Source of the DNA: Hamiltosporidium tvaerminnensis
Lineage: Eukaryota > Microsporidia > Dubosqiidae
Assembly: GCA_022605425.2 (NCBI GenBank)
Contig: CM061252.1
Coordinates: forward strand, 496,001-560,000
Direction: 5' to 3'
DNA length: 64,000 bases
Shown: positions 33,901 to 45,780 of the stretch, one piece after another
Layout: each line of letters opens with the position of its first letter
Numbering within the stretch: position 1 is the stretch's first letter
The notes under the pieces: generated by a model
What the model saw: only the letters and a program-made list of their open reading frames with translations
Told to the model about the DNA's origin: nothing
Databases searched by the model: none
Translations under genes and position numbers: made by a program

Positions 33901-34960
33901 AAAGCAAATGTTATATTTAATCTACCTCATCTACTTGATCACAAACGAATGCAGGCAATGTATGAAAAATCGAAAATTCGATTCATCTGGTTCAAAATGA
34001 AAAAACTAATGAAATGTTTAGAAAAGATTAATCCGCAAGAGATAGCAATTTTTATGTCGCATCTCGCATATTACACCCATCGTATTACTAAATCCATGGC
34101 ATATTGTGAAAATAAATTCTGTTGATCTAAGAAATAATGATAATAGAAATAACAAATATAGGTGAATTGTAAACATTTCAGATTGCTATTTCAATTTCTT
34201 TTTCATTTGCACTGAAAAAAAATCAGCAAAAAAATCATGTCTGTTTTAAGAGAAATATTTTATTATAAATGCGCTTCGATTATCGTACAAAACGATAACG
34301 GAAGAGAATTCAAGATTTCTCGTTACTGAATTTCTAAGTTTACATACCGTTTGTTTTGCAAGAGAAAAGCCAAGACATATCCAAAACCAAGGCCAGATCG
34401 AAAGGTTAATCGAATCGTAGTAAAGAAAATAGCGAAGGCATTATCTGGTGTCAAAAAATGAGTTGAAATTCTTGATAAAAATGTATTTGAACACAATATA
34501 TCAGGAAGTCGGTTAATAAACATCTCGCTAATGCAGAAATTTAGAGGTTTCAAATGTATAAATATATTGCCTTATGCTGTCAATACAACAGAATTGGGAA
34601 GAGTAACTGAATTTATAGAAGAAGAATCACTAATTGAATATAATTTAGAATTACATGGGGAAACAAACCTCATACCAATTTATAGTAGCGCTGAACTACA
34701 GGCCACTGCTTTTAGTCCAAAAGAATTCATATAAACCATAGAGGCATTTATTTTTTCGAGAATGGTCAAAGATGCCGATGTTCATTACCACCGTATCGCT
34801 TTAACCGAGGGGACTTTGTTCTGCTTCGAGAATCTTTTGATATGAATCAATTAACACATAGAAACAAAATAGATAGCTTTTATGAAGCAGGACTATTATA
34901 GAGAGAGTTAGCTCTTATGTTTTAAAATCCGTAATGAAAAATATCCAGGTATACCAAATG
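33900..34960 (+). pseudogene. Retroelement integrase (rve-type) relic
   Basis: Several frames together show an integrase core. At about 34050-34240 one frame reads PWHIVKINSVDLRN, then NKYR-stop-IVNISDCYFNFFF, the region of the first catalytic Asp. QNDNGREF at 34285-34311 is the second-Asp motif. RHIQNQGQIERLIES at 34373-34417 is the SQGxIER motif with the catalytic Glu. A further frame (34531-34733) continues to ELHGETNLIPIYSSAELQAT, and 34790-34900 resembles the C-terminal RGDxVLxRESF segment. Such integrases belong to Ty3/gypsy-like elements and their domesticated relatives. At least four frameshifts and stops make it non-functional. No LTR pair was found by eye. Confidence 0.65.
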
Positions 34961-34999
34961 TTACCTCTAAAAATTGACTAAAGAAACTAAACTAAAATT

Positions 35000-37900
35000 C
35001 TTTGTTCCTATATTCCCTTTCTTTTCTTTTTTTTATTATTTCTTTTTATACTACCGTTTTTCTTTTTTTAATGTTTTTTTCGCCTTTTTTCTCTTTTTTA
35101 TTGTTTTTTATATGATTTTATATTTTTTTTATAGTTTTTTTCTTCTTTTTTTTGATTTATTGTTATCTTGGTATAGGTTCGTACTTAGGTAAACTCCACA
35201 TGTGGGTACGAAAATTAATCTAAGAAAATATTAAGAATAAGAAAGTTTAAAAAGACAAAAGTGACAGTGAATTACAAATATTAACAAATATATAAAGTTA
35301 ATAATTATAAATGACATGCTAATTTGACAAATCGCCCATTTAACAACCAAATTAAGCTCAAATATTTTTTATTGTCAATATTCTTTTAATAAGTATTCCG
35401 ATTTTTTTATTTATATTCATATTTTACAGCGAAAGAATAATAATGTAATATTTCTGATGTAAAAAATTTAAGCCAAAGGAAATATATTGTGACAAATATG
35501 AAAAAGAAAGGCTTAAAATACTTAGATTTTCAATGACATCACGTTCCAATATGAATCGCTGTAAAAAAAAATTTTAAAACAATCCACAAATATATGAATC
35601 GAAGATCATAAAGAATGCAAGTCTGATATTAACATGTGCAAAAAAAGTAGTAGCGCCTGTAAAACAAGTATTACGGCTCAATTCTCTGCCGTTATACATC
35701 TCTCAGGTCATATTGGCACAAGAGAAATGCAGCAGAAAATCATCTGAAAATACCAGTATGAGAAGAAAGAACATAAATATTTGTCAAAATATGCCAAAAT
35801 CACACAACACTAGTATTTTAAGCGAAATAAATAACACGGACAACAAATGTAAATTGGGAAAGAAATAATTAGATAGGTTTTTAACAGAAATAGACCCTGA
35901 TAGATAATAAAAATTTCAGATGAATCTTGCATATTTGGGATTTATACACAAAGTTTTTATTTGAGCTATTATTCAGATTGAATTTGGGCGTAAGTGTTCT
36001 AATGCACTTGCAAATCTTTTTACATCTAAGTACCTCAGTTATTATACAAACAGATATTTAAAACGCAAGTGTAAAAGACTATTAAGATATATAGTCCTAA
36101 TCAAAAAATCTTTATTCAAGCAGGAGCAAGGTATTTACAATATCAATAACGGTTAATAGGGCAATCAAAATATAAGAAAATTTCAATAAATTTGAGATGC
36201 TCTAATAGAAAAGATATCAATTTATTTAAGCAATTGATGCCTAGATATAATCAGATTTGAAGCAGAGTATTAAGCAAAAAATTCATGGGGCTCTAGGATT
36301 CTACAACATAAGCAAGGGACATTAGATTTCATTGTAAAATATAAAATTATGCTTTATTAAAAGCCAAATGGTGGAAGAAAGGAAACAAGGAACTAAAGTA
36401 ATAACACAAACAAAATTTTCCTTTTAAAAAACAAATCTTTAGTTAAACTGGTCAACACACCCTTTATTTTCAAAAATGGAGTTAGTCTCATCAAAGATAC
36501 CTTTTATCTGAGTGCCTCGAAAGAGGTTACGAAAAATGCATCTAGAAATCTTTAGCAAAAAGTTATTAAGTACGAATAGAATGCTTTTTTCCAAGAAAAT
36601 TACCCAAGTCTGAAGTAAAATAACAGACAAAGGTGACAAATTAAAATATCTAGATGAAATTTAATCAAGATAACTCTATAGTGAGCGTAAATCATCTTAT
36701 AAAAATCAAGGATTTGATTTTTTTACTAGGATATCGAGGTATATGTTTAGCCGCAGAAGAAATAATGTTGATGTAAACTTCTTTTGTTTCAAATTTAATC
36801 TTGGTTATGTAGTGGTGTTAAGAAATATGTGAAGGAACATTTTAAAGTAAAAAAATGCAGGCTGGTTGGCTATTATGACAAAAGCTTTAAAGATTTGGGG
36901 CTAGAAATAGAGGCAATAGCTTTTTAATATATTTCGAAAGAGAGCAGAATAACGACCATTTATCGCATGAAAATGTATCACTATGACACTTTATCTTATT
37001 TTGACAACAGCATGATTGATTGAAATCTCTTTCTAGCATACAAATTTTATCTTTATGAATAGAATTCACAGTTTTTTTCATAAATTTCATAATGATTATT
37101 TTGCTTTGTTTTCTCCTTTATTTTCTTTTCTTGAAATAAAAAAATTAGAAAGTAGAAAAATGCGAGAAAATACATAAAAAACCGTTATAGTAATAAATGA
37201 ATTTAGGTGTATAAAGTTGATATAATGTACTTTTTCTAGTGTTTATAAGAGACCAATTCTTTTGGATTGTGAAACACTTCATACATCTGTTAATAAATAC
37301 AATTATGATTTATTCAAAAAAAGTTGTGGCAATTTTTCGTAATTTTTTTGTCTTATAAAAAATTATCAATAACATTTCTTAGTGATTCATATCTCTTCGT
37401 TTAGAATATACTTAATGAAAAGTAAATTAGAAAAAATATTTAAAGCTCATAAATTCTTTTATAGATGTCCTAAATCAAATAAGCTTTGTATTTACATATG
37501 TTTTATCTACTCTTGTTGAATATAATAGAATTTTATATGGTAAGTGTGGTGTTTAATTTTTTATATTTACATTTTATTAGTATCAATTTCTTGACAAAAT
37601 TCAAAAAAAAAAGAAAAAATTAATTTATAATTTTTTTAATCGATAAATGTTTTTTTTTAAATTATTTTGCTATTAAAAAAAATTTGAAGGATTTTTTTTT
37701 AGATTAAAAGAAAGTTGCAAAGAATTTTCATCCAAATTAGATTTTAACGTAAAAATAAAAAAATGTATTTAACTAGAAAACATTCATTAAGAATAGCAAT
37801 ATGTTTTACTTAATTATTCATAATCAGTATAAAACACTCCATGTGCTATATTTGAAAAAAATATTTGTATTATTTTTAGATATAATACTGTTATTAGTAT

Positions 37901-40900
37901 ATCTTTTCAAAAAAAAATATTCTTTTACTTTTACATATTATCTATCTAATAAGAATCAACAACTTTTTTATGATAAAAAGAAATTTTTACAAGCGAGAAT
38001 ATAATTTAAGGAATTTTAGAATCAAGAGTATTGTCCAAATATTTATTAAAAATTGGATTTATATAATACCAAAAAAACTAATTTCTTATAATATAATTTT
38101 TAATTCCATATCGATTTAATGTTAAAATTATACATCCCGTGCACTATTACAAATGAAATTCGAGCATTTTTATTATTATTTAAATATATGAATAAATTAA
38201 ATTTAAGCTGACTATGAATTAAGAAGTAAAAATAAGAGAAAAAATACTTTATCGAAATATCTACCCTATTTAGCCAACCCAATCCCAACTTACGGATACA
38301 TGTATATCTAAATCCTACTTGAATATTAAAATGTATCAAATATAACCTATTTGATTTCAATATTTAAGAGCATAAAAAAATGAAAAATTGAAAATTGAAG
38401 ACAGATTAGGTTTTAGAAGCAAAGATGTACTATTTAAACAAGTCTTATTGTATTTTTCCGGACTCAATAGATGAAAGTAAAAAATATTTATTCCCTATGT
38501 TCGAGTCTCAATTGATTTCAGAAAGTCTCAAAAATTATTTAAGAAAAATGAACAACTAGGTCCTCATTAAATTAAAAAAAAATTCGAAGTACAAAAACAA
38601 AACGTAGCTATAAACCTTAAGAAAATTCATGGATCCAGATAGAACCACTCAAAAGGGATAATATTATAGAAAAAAAATAAAAAAAGGATTATATTTTAAA
38701 AATGAAAGAAATTAAATTTTATAAATGGTTACTATATTAAAAAAAATATAAATTAAATTTTTTTTCGAATTTCATTAGAAAATTCAAAAAATCACTAGCA
38801 ATTGCTTTAAAAATATGTGAATGGTCGGTGTATATCGAAATTCGTTAGCTGAAATGATTTCCGTTATAGATTCAAATCTCATTCTTTAAAAATTCAAGTC
38901 GCATAAAATTTAATAAAAGTAAAGATTCCTACATATAACATGAGAAAGGAACTCTATTATTCGTGTTACTTTGTTCTATGTCTTAGAAAATCAATACAAC
39001 GCATCGTAATGAGATTTAGATATGTATTAATAATATATATATTTGAACTAATTTATGCAAAGAAGGAAAAAATTTTTTGACAAATTAAATTTCTATTAAA
39101 CAAAACTACACCATTTACTATTTTGTGGCGAATCTCTTTTAAAACGTACTTTGTGGTTTTTAAATTATTTTACTTCTAGTATTCCTTTTTTTACGGGTAC
39201 TGTATTTGCAAGGTATTTATGGCATCAGGATCAAATATTATTGTTTAAAGGTTACCAACAACCCAAGTGGAACCTTAAACTTTATAAGATGTACAATTAA
39301 ATTTATAAAAAAAAATTCACCAAGCAATCTTGTAGGTATTCACGGTCAGCATCAAAGACTCGTTTTAAACTTCTATAAGTGATTTTTAGCATTTTTCGTA
39401 AGAAATTTAACCATCTTTTGCATGATTATGTGGAGTATTTGTTTTCTTTTACTCATAAAAACAATTTTTTTGCATTTAAATCTATTTCTAAAACAAAATC
39501 TACTGTATATAGAGATTTTTCAATAAAGAATTAATGTCTATTATGTGCAATCAATTTTGTTATAAAATGTGACACTTATTTTAAAAACAAGTATTAATAT
39601 AGATAAATTAATGAGATCATCCCGATTAATAAATAAAAGTTGTTATAAATATTTAAATATACAAAAACCAGCAATGTCTGCCAAAATTTTAACTAGATAC
39701 AAAAAAGTGATATTTTCTTTTGGAAACTCGCTTAATCTGGTGATTTGCTTTCCTATAAAATATTTCAAAAAGTATTGTGAGTATACATAAATATCAAAAG
39801 CCTTTGTATTCTATTTCTTGCTTTTCTAACAAGTTCCAATGTTTTAATCATCATTAAAGTAATGAAACAATCAATATGTTTAGAATGGATAAAAACAAGA
39901 CACATTATAAAAAAGTTTTCGTAAATATACAATAATCAATCCTCAAAGACTCGCTTATCTTTTCCCTTTATACAGACTCCAGTTAAAAACAAAACCGAGA
40001 CTAGCACTTATTCTATTTTTCCCTGAAAATTATAGTTCTAATAGGAATATGGGTCAAAACAATTCCTATATACTTAGGATTTCATAAATTCTCTGTAAAA
40101 ATATTTATTAAGACTTTTTTTGATTTGCTTCGGGTTAACACAATAATGATTTTTTTTACTTTAAAATGTATCTAGAATATCTATGATAAATGAATTAGAT
40201 GTAAAAAGACTAACGATATTTTTGCTTGATTAAAAAATAATCTATAATTGGTATTTAAAAAAAATTATGTAATTTTTAGTGATATAATAAAAAAAATATA
40301 ATATTTAAAATCTTTACAAGTATTAAGATGCTGAATGATGTGGATTCGAAAAAATGTAAAATTTTTACGCTAAATTTTAGTTATCTATGCTGACATTTTC
40401 TTTGCTTTAGATTTCAATGTCCATGAAATAAACGTGTAGATCAATTTTATTATGTCTATAATCTAATTGGTATTGGTTTCAGCTTATTAAGTAAAAAAAC
40501 ACATTGATAGAATCTTCATAGGTGTTCGGACTTTGATTTAATGAATTTAATGAATATTGTGCCATTTACTTTTTTGAGGCGAAGAATCTGATATTAAAAT
40601 ATCATTATTTAGTGAAAGATCTTTGTGGCATAGATAATTAAGCGTCTGATAGACTTCTGCTTTTGTTTTAAATAATATGTGGCTGACGAAATCATTCTTT
40701 ACAAGCCTAGTTACACCTGCGGTTTTTTCTATTTAGACTGAAATATACATCTAGTAGCAATCCATAACGTTTTCTTCGACTTGGAACAAATAATACACAT
40801 TCTATTCGCAAAAGTTTAAATAGAAGCGTGGTGAGAAGATAATCTATTAAAACCTATTTGGTTGGCAATGAGTGCGTAGAATTGAAGTGAAATTCATCGC

Positions 40901-41610
40901 TGCAATTTTTGTGGGGTATAAAGTCACCAGATCCATAAGTCGATCCCCTATGATCCCGAGTTACAAAGGAATAAAAGAATCAAATAGAAAACTTCCAATT
41001 GTTTATCCTCAAACCGAGAAGTAAAAGAGGAATGGAATAAGTAAAGGAATAAGTTATTAAGAAATTAATTCTTAAATGATTTAAAATTTGGAGTTTTAAG
41101 AAAAGTTTTTTTGGTTGAAGAAATTAGCTGTTCGAACACAACCACCCGTAGATTCACACGCTTAGTAACGTTTCAGAAAGATTTTTATGAAATAGATAAC
41201 GTTTCAAGAAAGTTTATCAGCAAGCTTTCCATGATCGCAATTACTTATAATTATATTTTTTAGAAGATTAAGTTCTTTTAGAAATTTCTGTAAATATATG
41301 AAGTTTTCAATAAAATTTCAGAATTAAATTGATCACAAACTTACGTGATTGATAACTTTAATTGTTTTAATTTTAATACATACCTAATTAAATCATTTTT
41401 TTTAGCTCTAATAAATTTTATTATCGTTTAAATATATATTTTATCTGTTTTTATCTAATATCAAATCATGACATGATGTTCTATTCTCTCTGAAATGCCT
41501 GAAAAAGTTGGGAATTTTCTATTCTAAAATATTTTTTATATTTGCTATCAGTTAAAGTTTTATCATTTCTGATTTTTTAAAAAATATAAATATAGCAAGG
41601 TTTATAAAAT
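35000..41610. other. Long gene-free AT-rich stretch
   Basis: Over 6 kb without a supported gene. T-rich runs at about 35020-35160, poly-A/T tracts at 37600-37700 and otherwise featureless spacer. A hydrophobic 67-codon ORF at 37801-38004 is most likely chance. A weak repeat fragment at 40828 is listed separately. Confidence 0.5.
40828..40965 (+). mobile_element. Possible strongly diverged fragment of the SINE-like 0.73-kb repeat
   Basis: It begins GTGG and has GAAGATAA, then TTGGCAATGAGTGCGTAGAA and later TATAAAGTCACC. The order matches the first 130 bases of the repeat (GAGGATAA, TTGGCAATGAGTG, AATAAAACCAC). By eye the identity is moderate and the remainder of the element is missing. Confidence 0.45.
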
Positions 41611-41613
41611 TTG

Positions 41614-41979
41614 ATGAATGATGGCATAAATAATAATTTTGGAAATGATTTCCAAAATTCAACTTTTTACTTGAAACAAAGAACAAAAAAACCACGAGGA
41701 AATAACAACCATACCACAAAACAATCTAAAGCAAAAAGAAACTTTATTTTCAATGTTCGAAACTACGAGGAAATAGTAGTTATTTTTCATGAAATGGTCA
41801 AAGATACAATTTTATTTGAGAAAAATGCATTAAAAATGGAATACGGGATGCAACAAAAAATTTTCCCGCTGTTAAATAAAGCCAAAAAACTGTTATATCT
41901 ATACTACAAGAAATATTTATATACTATTGACCGAACTTCCAATATATATCTTGAATCTCTATTTTCTTATTTTGAATGA
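41614..41979 (+). CDS. Hypothetical protein, 121 residues
   Basis: I do not recognise the family. The first 50 residues are Asn/Lys-rich and basic (KQRTKKPRGNNNHTTKQSKA). The rest is probably helical, with FHEMVKDTILFEKNALKMEY followed by an aromatic, Lys-rich stretch. The ATG at 41614 is preferred over an in-frame TTG just upstream. No CCC motif precedes it. Amino-acid composition is balanced enough to suggest a real small gene, but a chance ORF is possible. Confidence 0.45.
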   Translation: MNDGINNNFGNDFQNSTFYLKQRTKKPRGNNNHTTKQSKAKRNFIFNVRNYEEIVVIFHEMVKDTILFEKNALKMEYGMQQKIFPLLNKAKKLLYLYYKKYLYTIDRTSNIYLESLFSYFE

Positions 41980-42255
41980 TTATCTTCTATAATTTTAATA
42001 AATTATATTTTTATATATTTGTTTACAGTTCGATAATTTATTAATTTCTAATCTAATATTTAGATCTCGTAAAATTTATTGATGAAAATTTTTTTACATC
42101 GATTCTAAAGTAAACTTTTGTATAACATTTATATTTATTTGATAAAATAAAACACTATAGATTGCAGATATACCATATATCGAATTTTTAAATAAAAATA
42201 AATATATAAGCCTTTCTTTTTCTTTGGATTTATTTAATTCGGCACCAATATGTAA

Positions 42256-42543
42256 ATGAACATTTTATTAATGAATTCTTTATACAATTTTTTCTTTTTC
42301 AAATCCCAAATAACAAAAATATGTTTGTATATAATTTCATTATCCTATTTTCAAAATATTCAGACGGCTCCGAATAAATCCAAGACGCATAATTATTTCA
42401 TTGTTTTAAGGATAATCAATAAAAAATTGTTTGACATTTATTTACAAAAGAAAGCAATAAATGATTACAAGTGGTTATTTTTAATATTAGAAATCTTTAA
42501 TCAAATTTTATTATCAGTATTAGATAAGAAAGCCCCAAATTAA
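42256..42543 (+). CDS. Hypothetical small protein, 95 residues, hydrophobic N-terminus
   Basis: Unrecognised. Residues 1-32 are hydrophobic and could act as a signal or membrane anchor (SLYNFFFF, then ICLYIISLSYF). The rest is Ile/Leu/Lys-rich. Phe/Ile/Lys-rich ORFs of this length also arise by chance in DNA this AT-rich, and no CCC motif precedes the start. Confidence 0.3.
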   Translation: MNILLMNSLYNFFFFKSQITKICLYIISLSYFQNIQTAPNKSKTHNYFIVLRIINKKLFDIYLQKKAINDYKWLFLILEIFNQILLSVLDKKAPN

Positions 42544-44651
42544 AAAAAAATATTTTCAAATAGATTATATTTATAAAAAACTCAACGTTTAATGTTAAAG
42601 AAAATATTCTAAAATTATCAAATGCATTAAAAAATCATTAATTTAATAACCTTTATATTTTTTGCCTGGTTTTTTATTTGAGTTGCAAAAACTTGAAATT
42701 CTAATATTTTCGTATATAGTTTAGGCTATTTTTTAGAAATTTACTTGGTTTTATACTAACAGAAATGGGAGATATTGTTTTATTTATTTATATCTCCCTA
42801 TTATTCAATAATCTCATATTTGATTTACGTTTAATATGTAAAAGAAGATTTCACCTTCTGCGTTTTAATTAATTTCTTGATTTGAACATTCTGCTGTTTG
42901 ATTATAAGAAGTCTTTTTGTTGGCGTATCTTTGCAAAGTGGAAATATATTGTACTAAGTTTTCCGCTCATTATATTACATACTTGTAAGCCCTTTACCAC
43001 CCGAATAACTTCTAGTCATGGTTAACTAGTCAATCTATCAACAAAGAGGATTTCAGCGGCCTTTCTGAATAATTTAGAACAAACGCATACTTATATTCTT
43101 ACCAATATATAATGATTCTAATATAAATCAATAACATTTTGTTACCTCCCAATTAAAACTCAATAAATTAATAAGCACTAATCAATAAATACGACTCAGT
43201 ACATTTGTTAGCGTGTCGTATTAAGTACTCTTTTTAATACAATTATCTTAAGGAGCCTATAAACAAAACCAAAGCCGTAATAATTGCCCATTTATAAGTT
43301 TAATTAGTAAGTAAAAATTGCGTGTCTAAATGCCTATTTTGAGATCTCTATCTGTGTGATATTCTTACTCTTTCCTCGAGAATTTCTTCAACAAGATCGT
43401 AGTAGATAGATTTTTTTAAAAAAACATAATTATATTTATTTTAAAAATCAAATTTAGGATTTCATTCATTCCTTTAGTATTTCTAGTATTCTTCCTAATA
43501 TATTTTGACACCGAGTTACCAAGCACCTCACTTCCTTCTTTCAGAATTTCATAAAATCGGCGTTTACTTAATATCCCTTTTGTGATTCAAACGTTCAGAA
43601 TATCATAAAATAAGGCTTGATCCTGTAGTTTGATATTCCTCCTTTTTAGCAGTAAAATAAAATAAGAAATATCAACATTCATATTTTTCAGCGTTATTTA
43701 TTGTTAGATATGATTTCTCGTTTTCTATTTTGCTGTACCATGAAATTATTTTGAATTTTCAATTGACATTGAACAAATTCACAATCTAAAATAATTAAAA
43801 TAAATGTAAAATATTCATCATTACAACGTGAGTTTTTGGTCTTAGCCTGCATTTATATTTTTTTTCGGCTGATGATATACATTATTTCTTTCTAGACAAT
43901 AAATGAGAGACAATTATTAGTTTAATTTTATTGCAAGAGTTTTTATTTCTATTTCGAACTATATATTTATTAACTCTTCCTACACATTCATCTGAGTATG
44001 ACTTTGTTTTGTTATAATATTATTTGTTTTATATAATTTAACTTCGAAAATTCGTTTATTTGAAGTTGAATGCCTTCAAATGATAGTCCATTGCCCAGTA
44101 TTCAATTTCTTATGAAACAAATAATATTAGGTGTTATTTATTTAAAACGATTCTTTTTTTTAAATATTAATGGTCTCGTCATTTCTATGCCAATAAATGA
44201 GTTTTAAATAAAAGTTTTGGTACTATTCCATATTATTTTTGTGTATTTGTTGATTTCGATAACATAATTAATTAAATGCCAGCATTTTTTTGCAAACTGC
44301 AAATAGTTTCCGATTCCCCAGTCTTTATTTCTAGGTCTAGCTTTTATATTTTAAAACCCCCTTTTTCATTAAGATTGAACCAACCAGGTGTTGTCGAGGA
44401 GCCTGAAACAATAGATAAAACAAATAGTTATTTTTCGTAACAAACCTTTTTTTCATGCCATCGTCATATTTAATTATTTTACATCGTTTCTACATAATAG
44501 AAACATACACAACACAAACAATAAAGGAGACAAGCTATCATTTGAGAAATATAATTTTCATTTTTTTATTCATATGGGTTTTCCAACCCTAAAATATTTA
44601 CTTTTAATTTTATTTGTTTATTTTCAAAGGAGTGAGTTTTTAGAAAATAAT
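42544..44651. other. Gene-free AT-rich spacer
   Basis: No gene, RNA or clear repeat recognised. Confidence 0.5.
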
Positions 44652-45423
44652 TTATAATATCAAATTATAAGTGGAGGGAGGATAACCACATAAAAAACTT
44701 TCTGCTTGGAATTGTGTGTGTGAAACTGGTGTGAGATGATTGTTTGGATTTTTGGTGGGAATAAAACCACACTACATCTTCGGTTGTTCCATGGGAGTTT
44801 TTATGAGGAGGAGAGGTCTAAGAAATGGAGAAACTTTTTCTACGAATATATTTGTAGTTTTTTATGTAACCAGATTGCAGACCGCAGCTGAACATGTAGG
44901 TAATCGCCATGTAAAAGCATGGAAACCTAGCCTTGCTCACTCGGGTTAGAAGACTTAGCGCCTGGGAGATATAAAACAAAAAACCATTAAAAGCCGGGAG
45001 AGCTAAGTAGCAGGTTATACCTGTTGGTATGACATTGCACTGTCTAGGTGGAACCCATGTAATTCTCTGAAATATATCTTAGCTAGAAGTTTATTGGGTT
45101 CAGAAAGTGTAGAGTAAGTGGGAATGCTGCATAGTCTTGGGGGAGCCCAGGGGGGCTTCGGCCTTCGATCACACTCCATGCAACGGACATTAACGAACTC
45201 CGGGCAACTGCCTCGCCTAGTAATTAGGTTCTACACACCTGGTAGATGAAAGGCTTTGGGACGTAGGTATCGCAGGGGTTACTGATGGAGTTGTGGGGTA
45301 GCAGTTATTTATGTTAAACCTAGAACTGCGTTAATGTCATGAAAACAAATATAACACTTGCCACTGTTTTAAAAAAGATGTGATACTTTTAAATAAAGTT
45401 TATATTATAATATCAAATTATAA
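44652..45423 (+). mobile_element. SINE-like 0.73-kb repeat, copy 2, with perfect 19-bp target duplication
   Basis: The element occupies 44671-45404. It is flanked by the 19-mer TTATAATATCAAATTATAA at 44652-44670 and 45405-45423, which fixes both borders. The 5' end GTGGAGGGAGGATAACCACA is identical to copy 1. The 3' end is TACTTTTAAATAAAGTTTATA. The GGCTTCGGCC hairpin is intact. It is inserted in the same orientation as copies 1 and 3. Confidence 0.93.
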
Positions 45424-45767
45424 ATTTAGTTATTTTTGAGATTTTAAATTATTTTATAAAAAGGCCCACTTTTAGACTTAAGAATGCGATTTAACTTTTG
45501 AAGAAACTTATATTTAAAATAAATATAAGAAAATCAAATTGTAAGGAAAAAATTTAAATCATTGTTCATACTAAATAATTGCTTTGCTTTTTTCAATAAA
45601 AAATAAAAAATTTAATTCTCAGAAAAAAAATTTAAAAAAAAAATAATTTAAATATTATTCAACCTAATTTAGAACATGGATTTTTTTGTATAGAAAACAT
45701 TTAAAAAATAAATCTTAAGAATTTAAAATAATTGAAAAAATTAAATATTTTTTTATTAAAAATCCAA

Positions 45768-45770
45768 CCC
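45768..45770 (+). promoter_or_regulatory. CCC motif upstream of NUP98
   Basis: AATCCAACCCATC ends 11-13 bases before the ATG at 45781, after a long A/T-only stretch. Confidence 0.45.
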
Positions 45771-45780
45771 ATCAACTTCG

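Noticed and set aside
37801-38004. 67-codon hydrophobic ORF
   Set aside because: Phe/Leu/Ile/Lys-rich as expected by chance at this base composition; no CCC motif, no domain.
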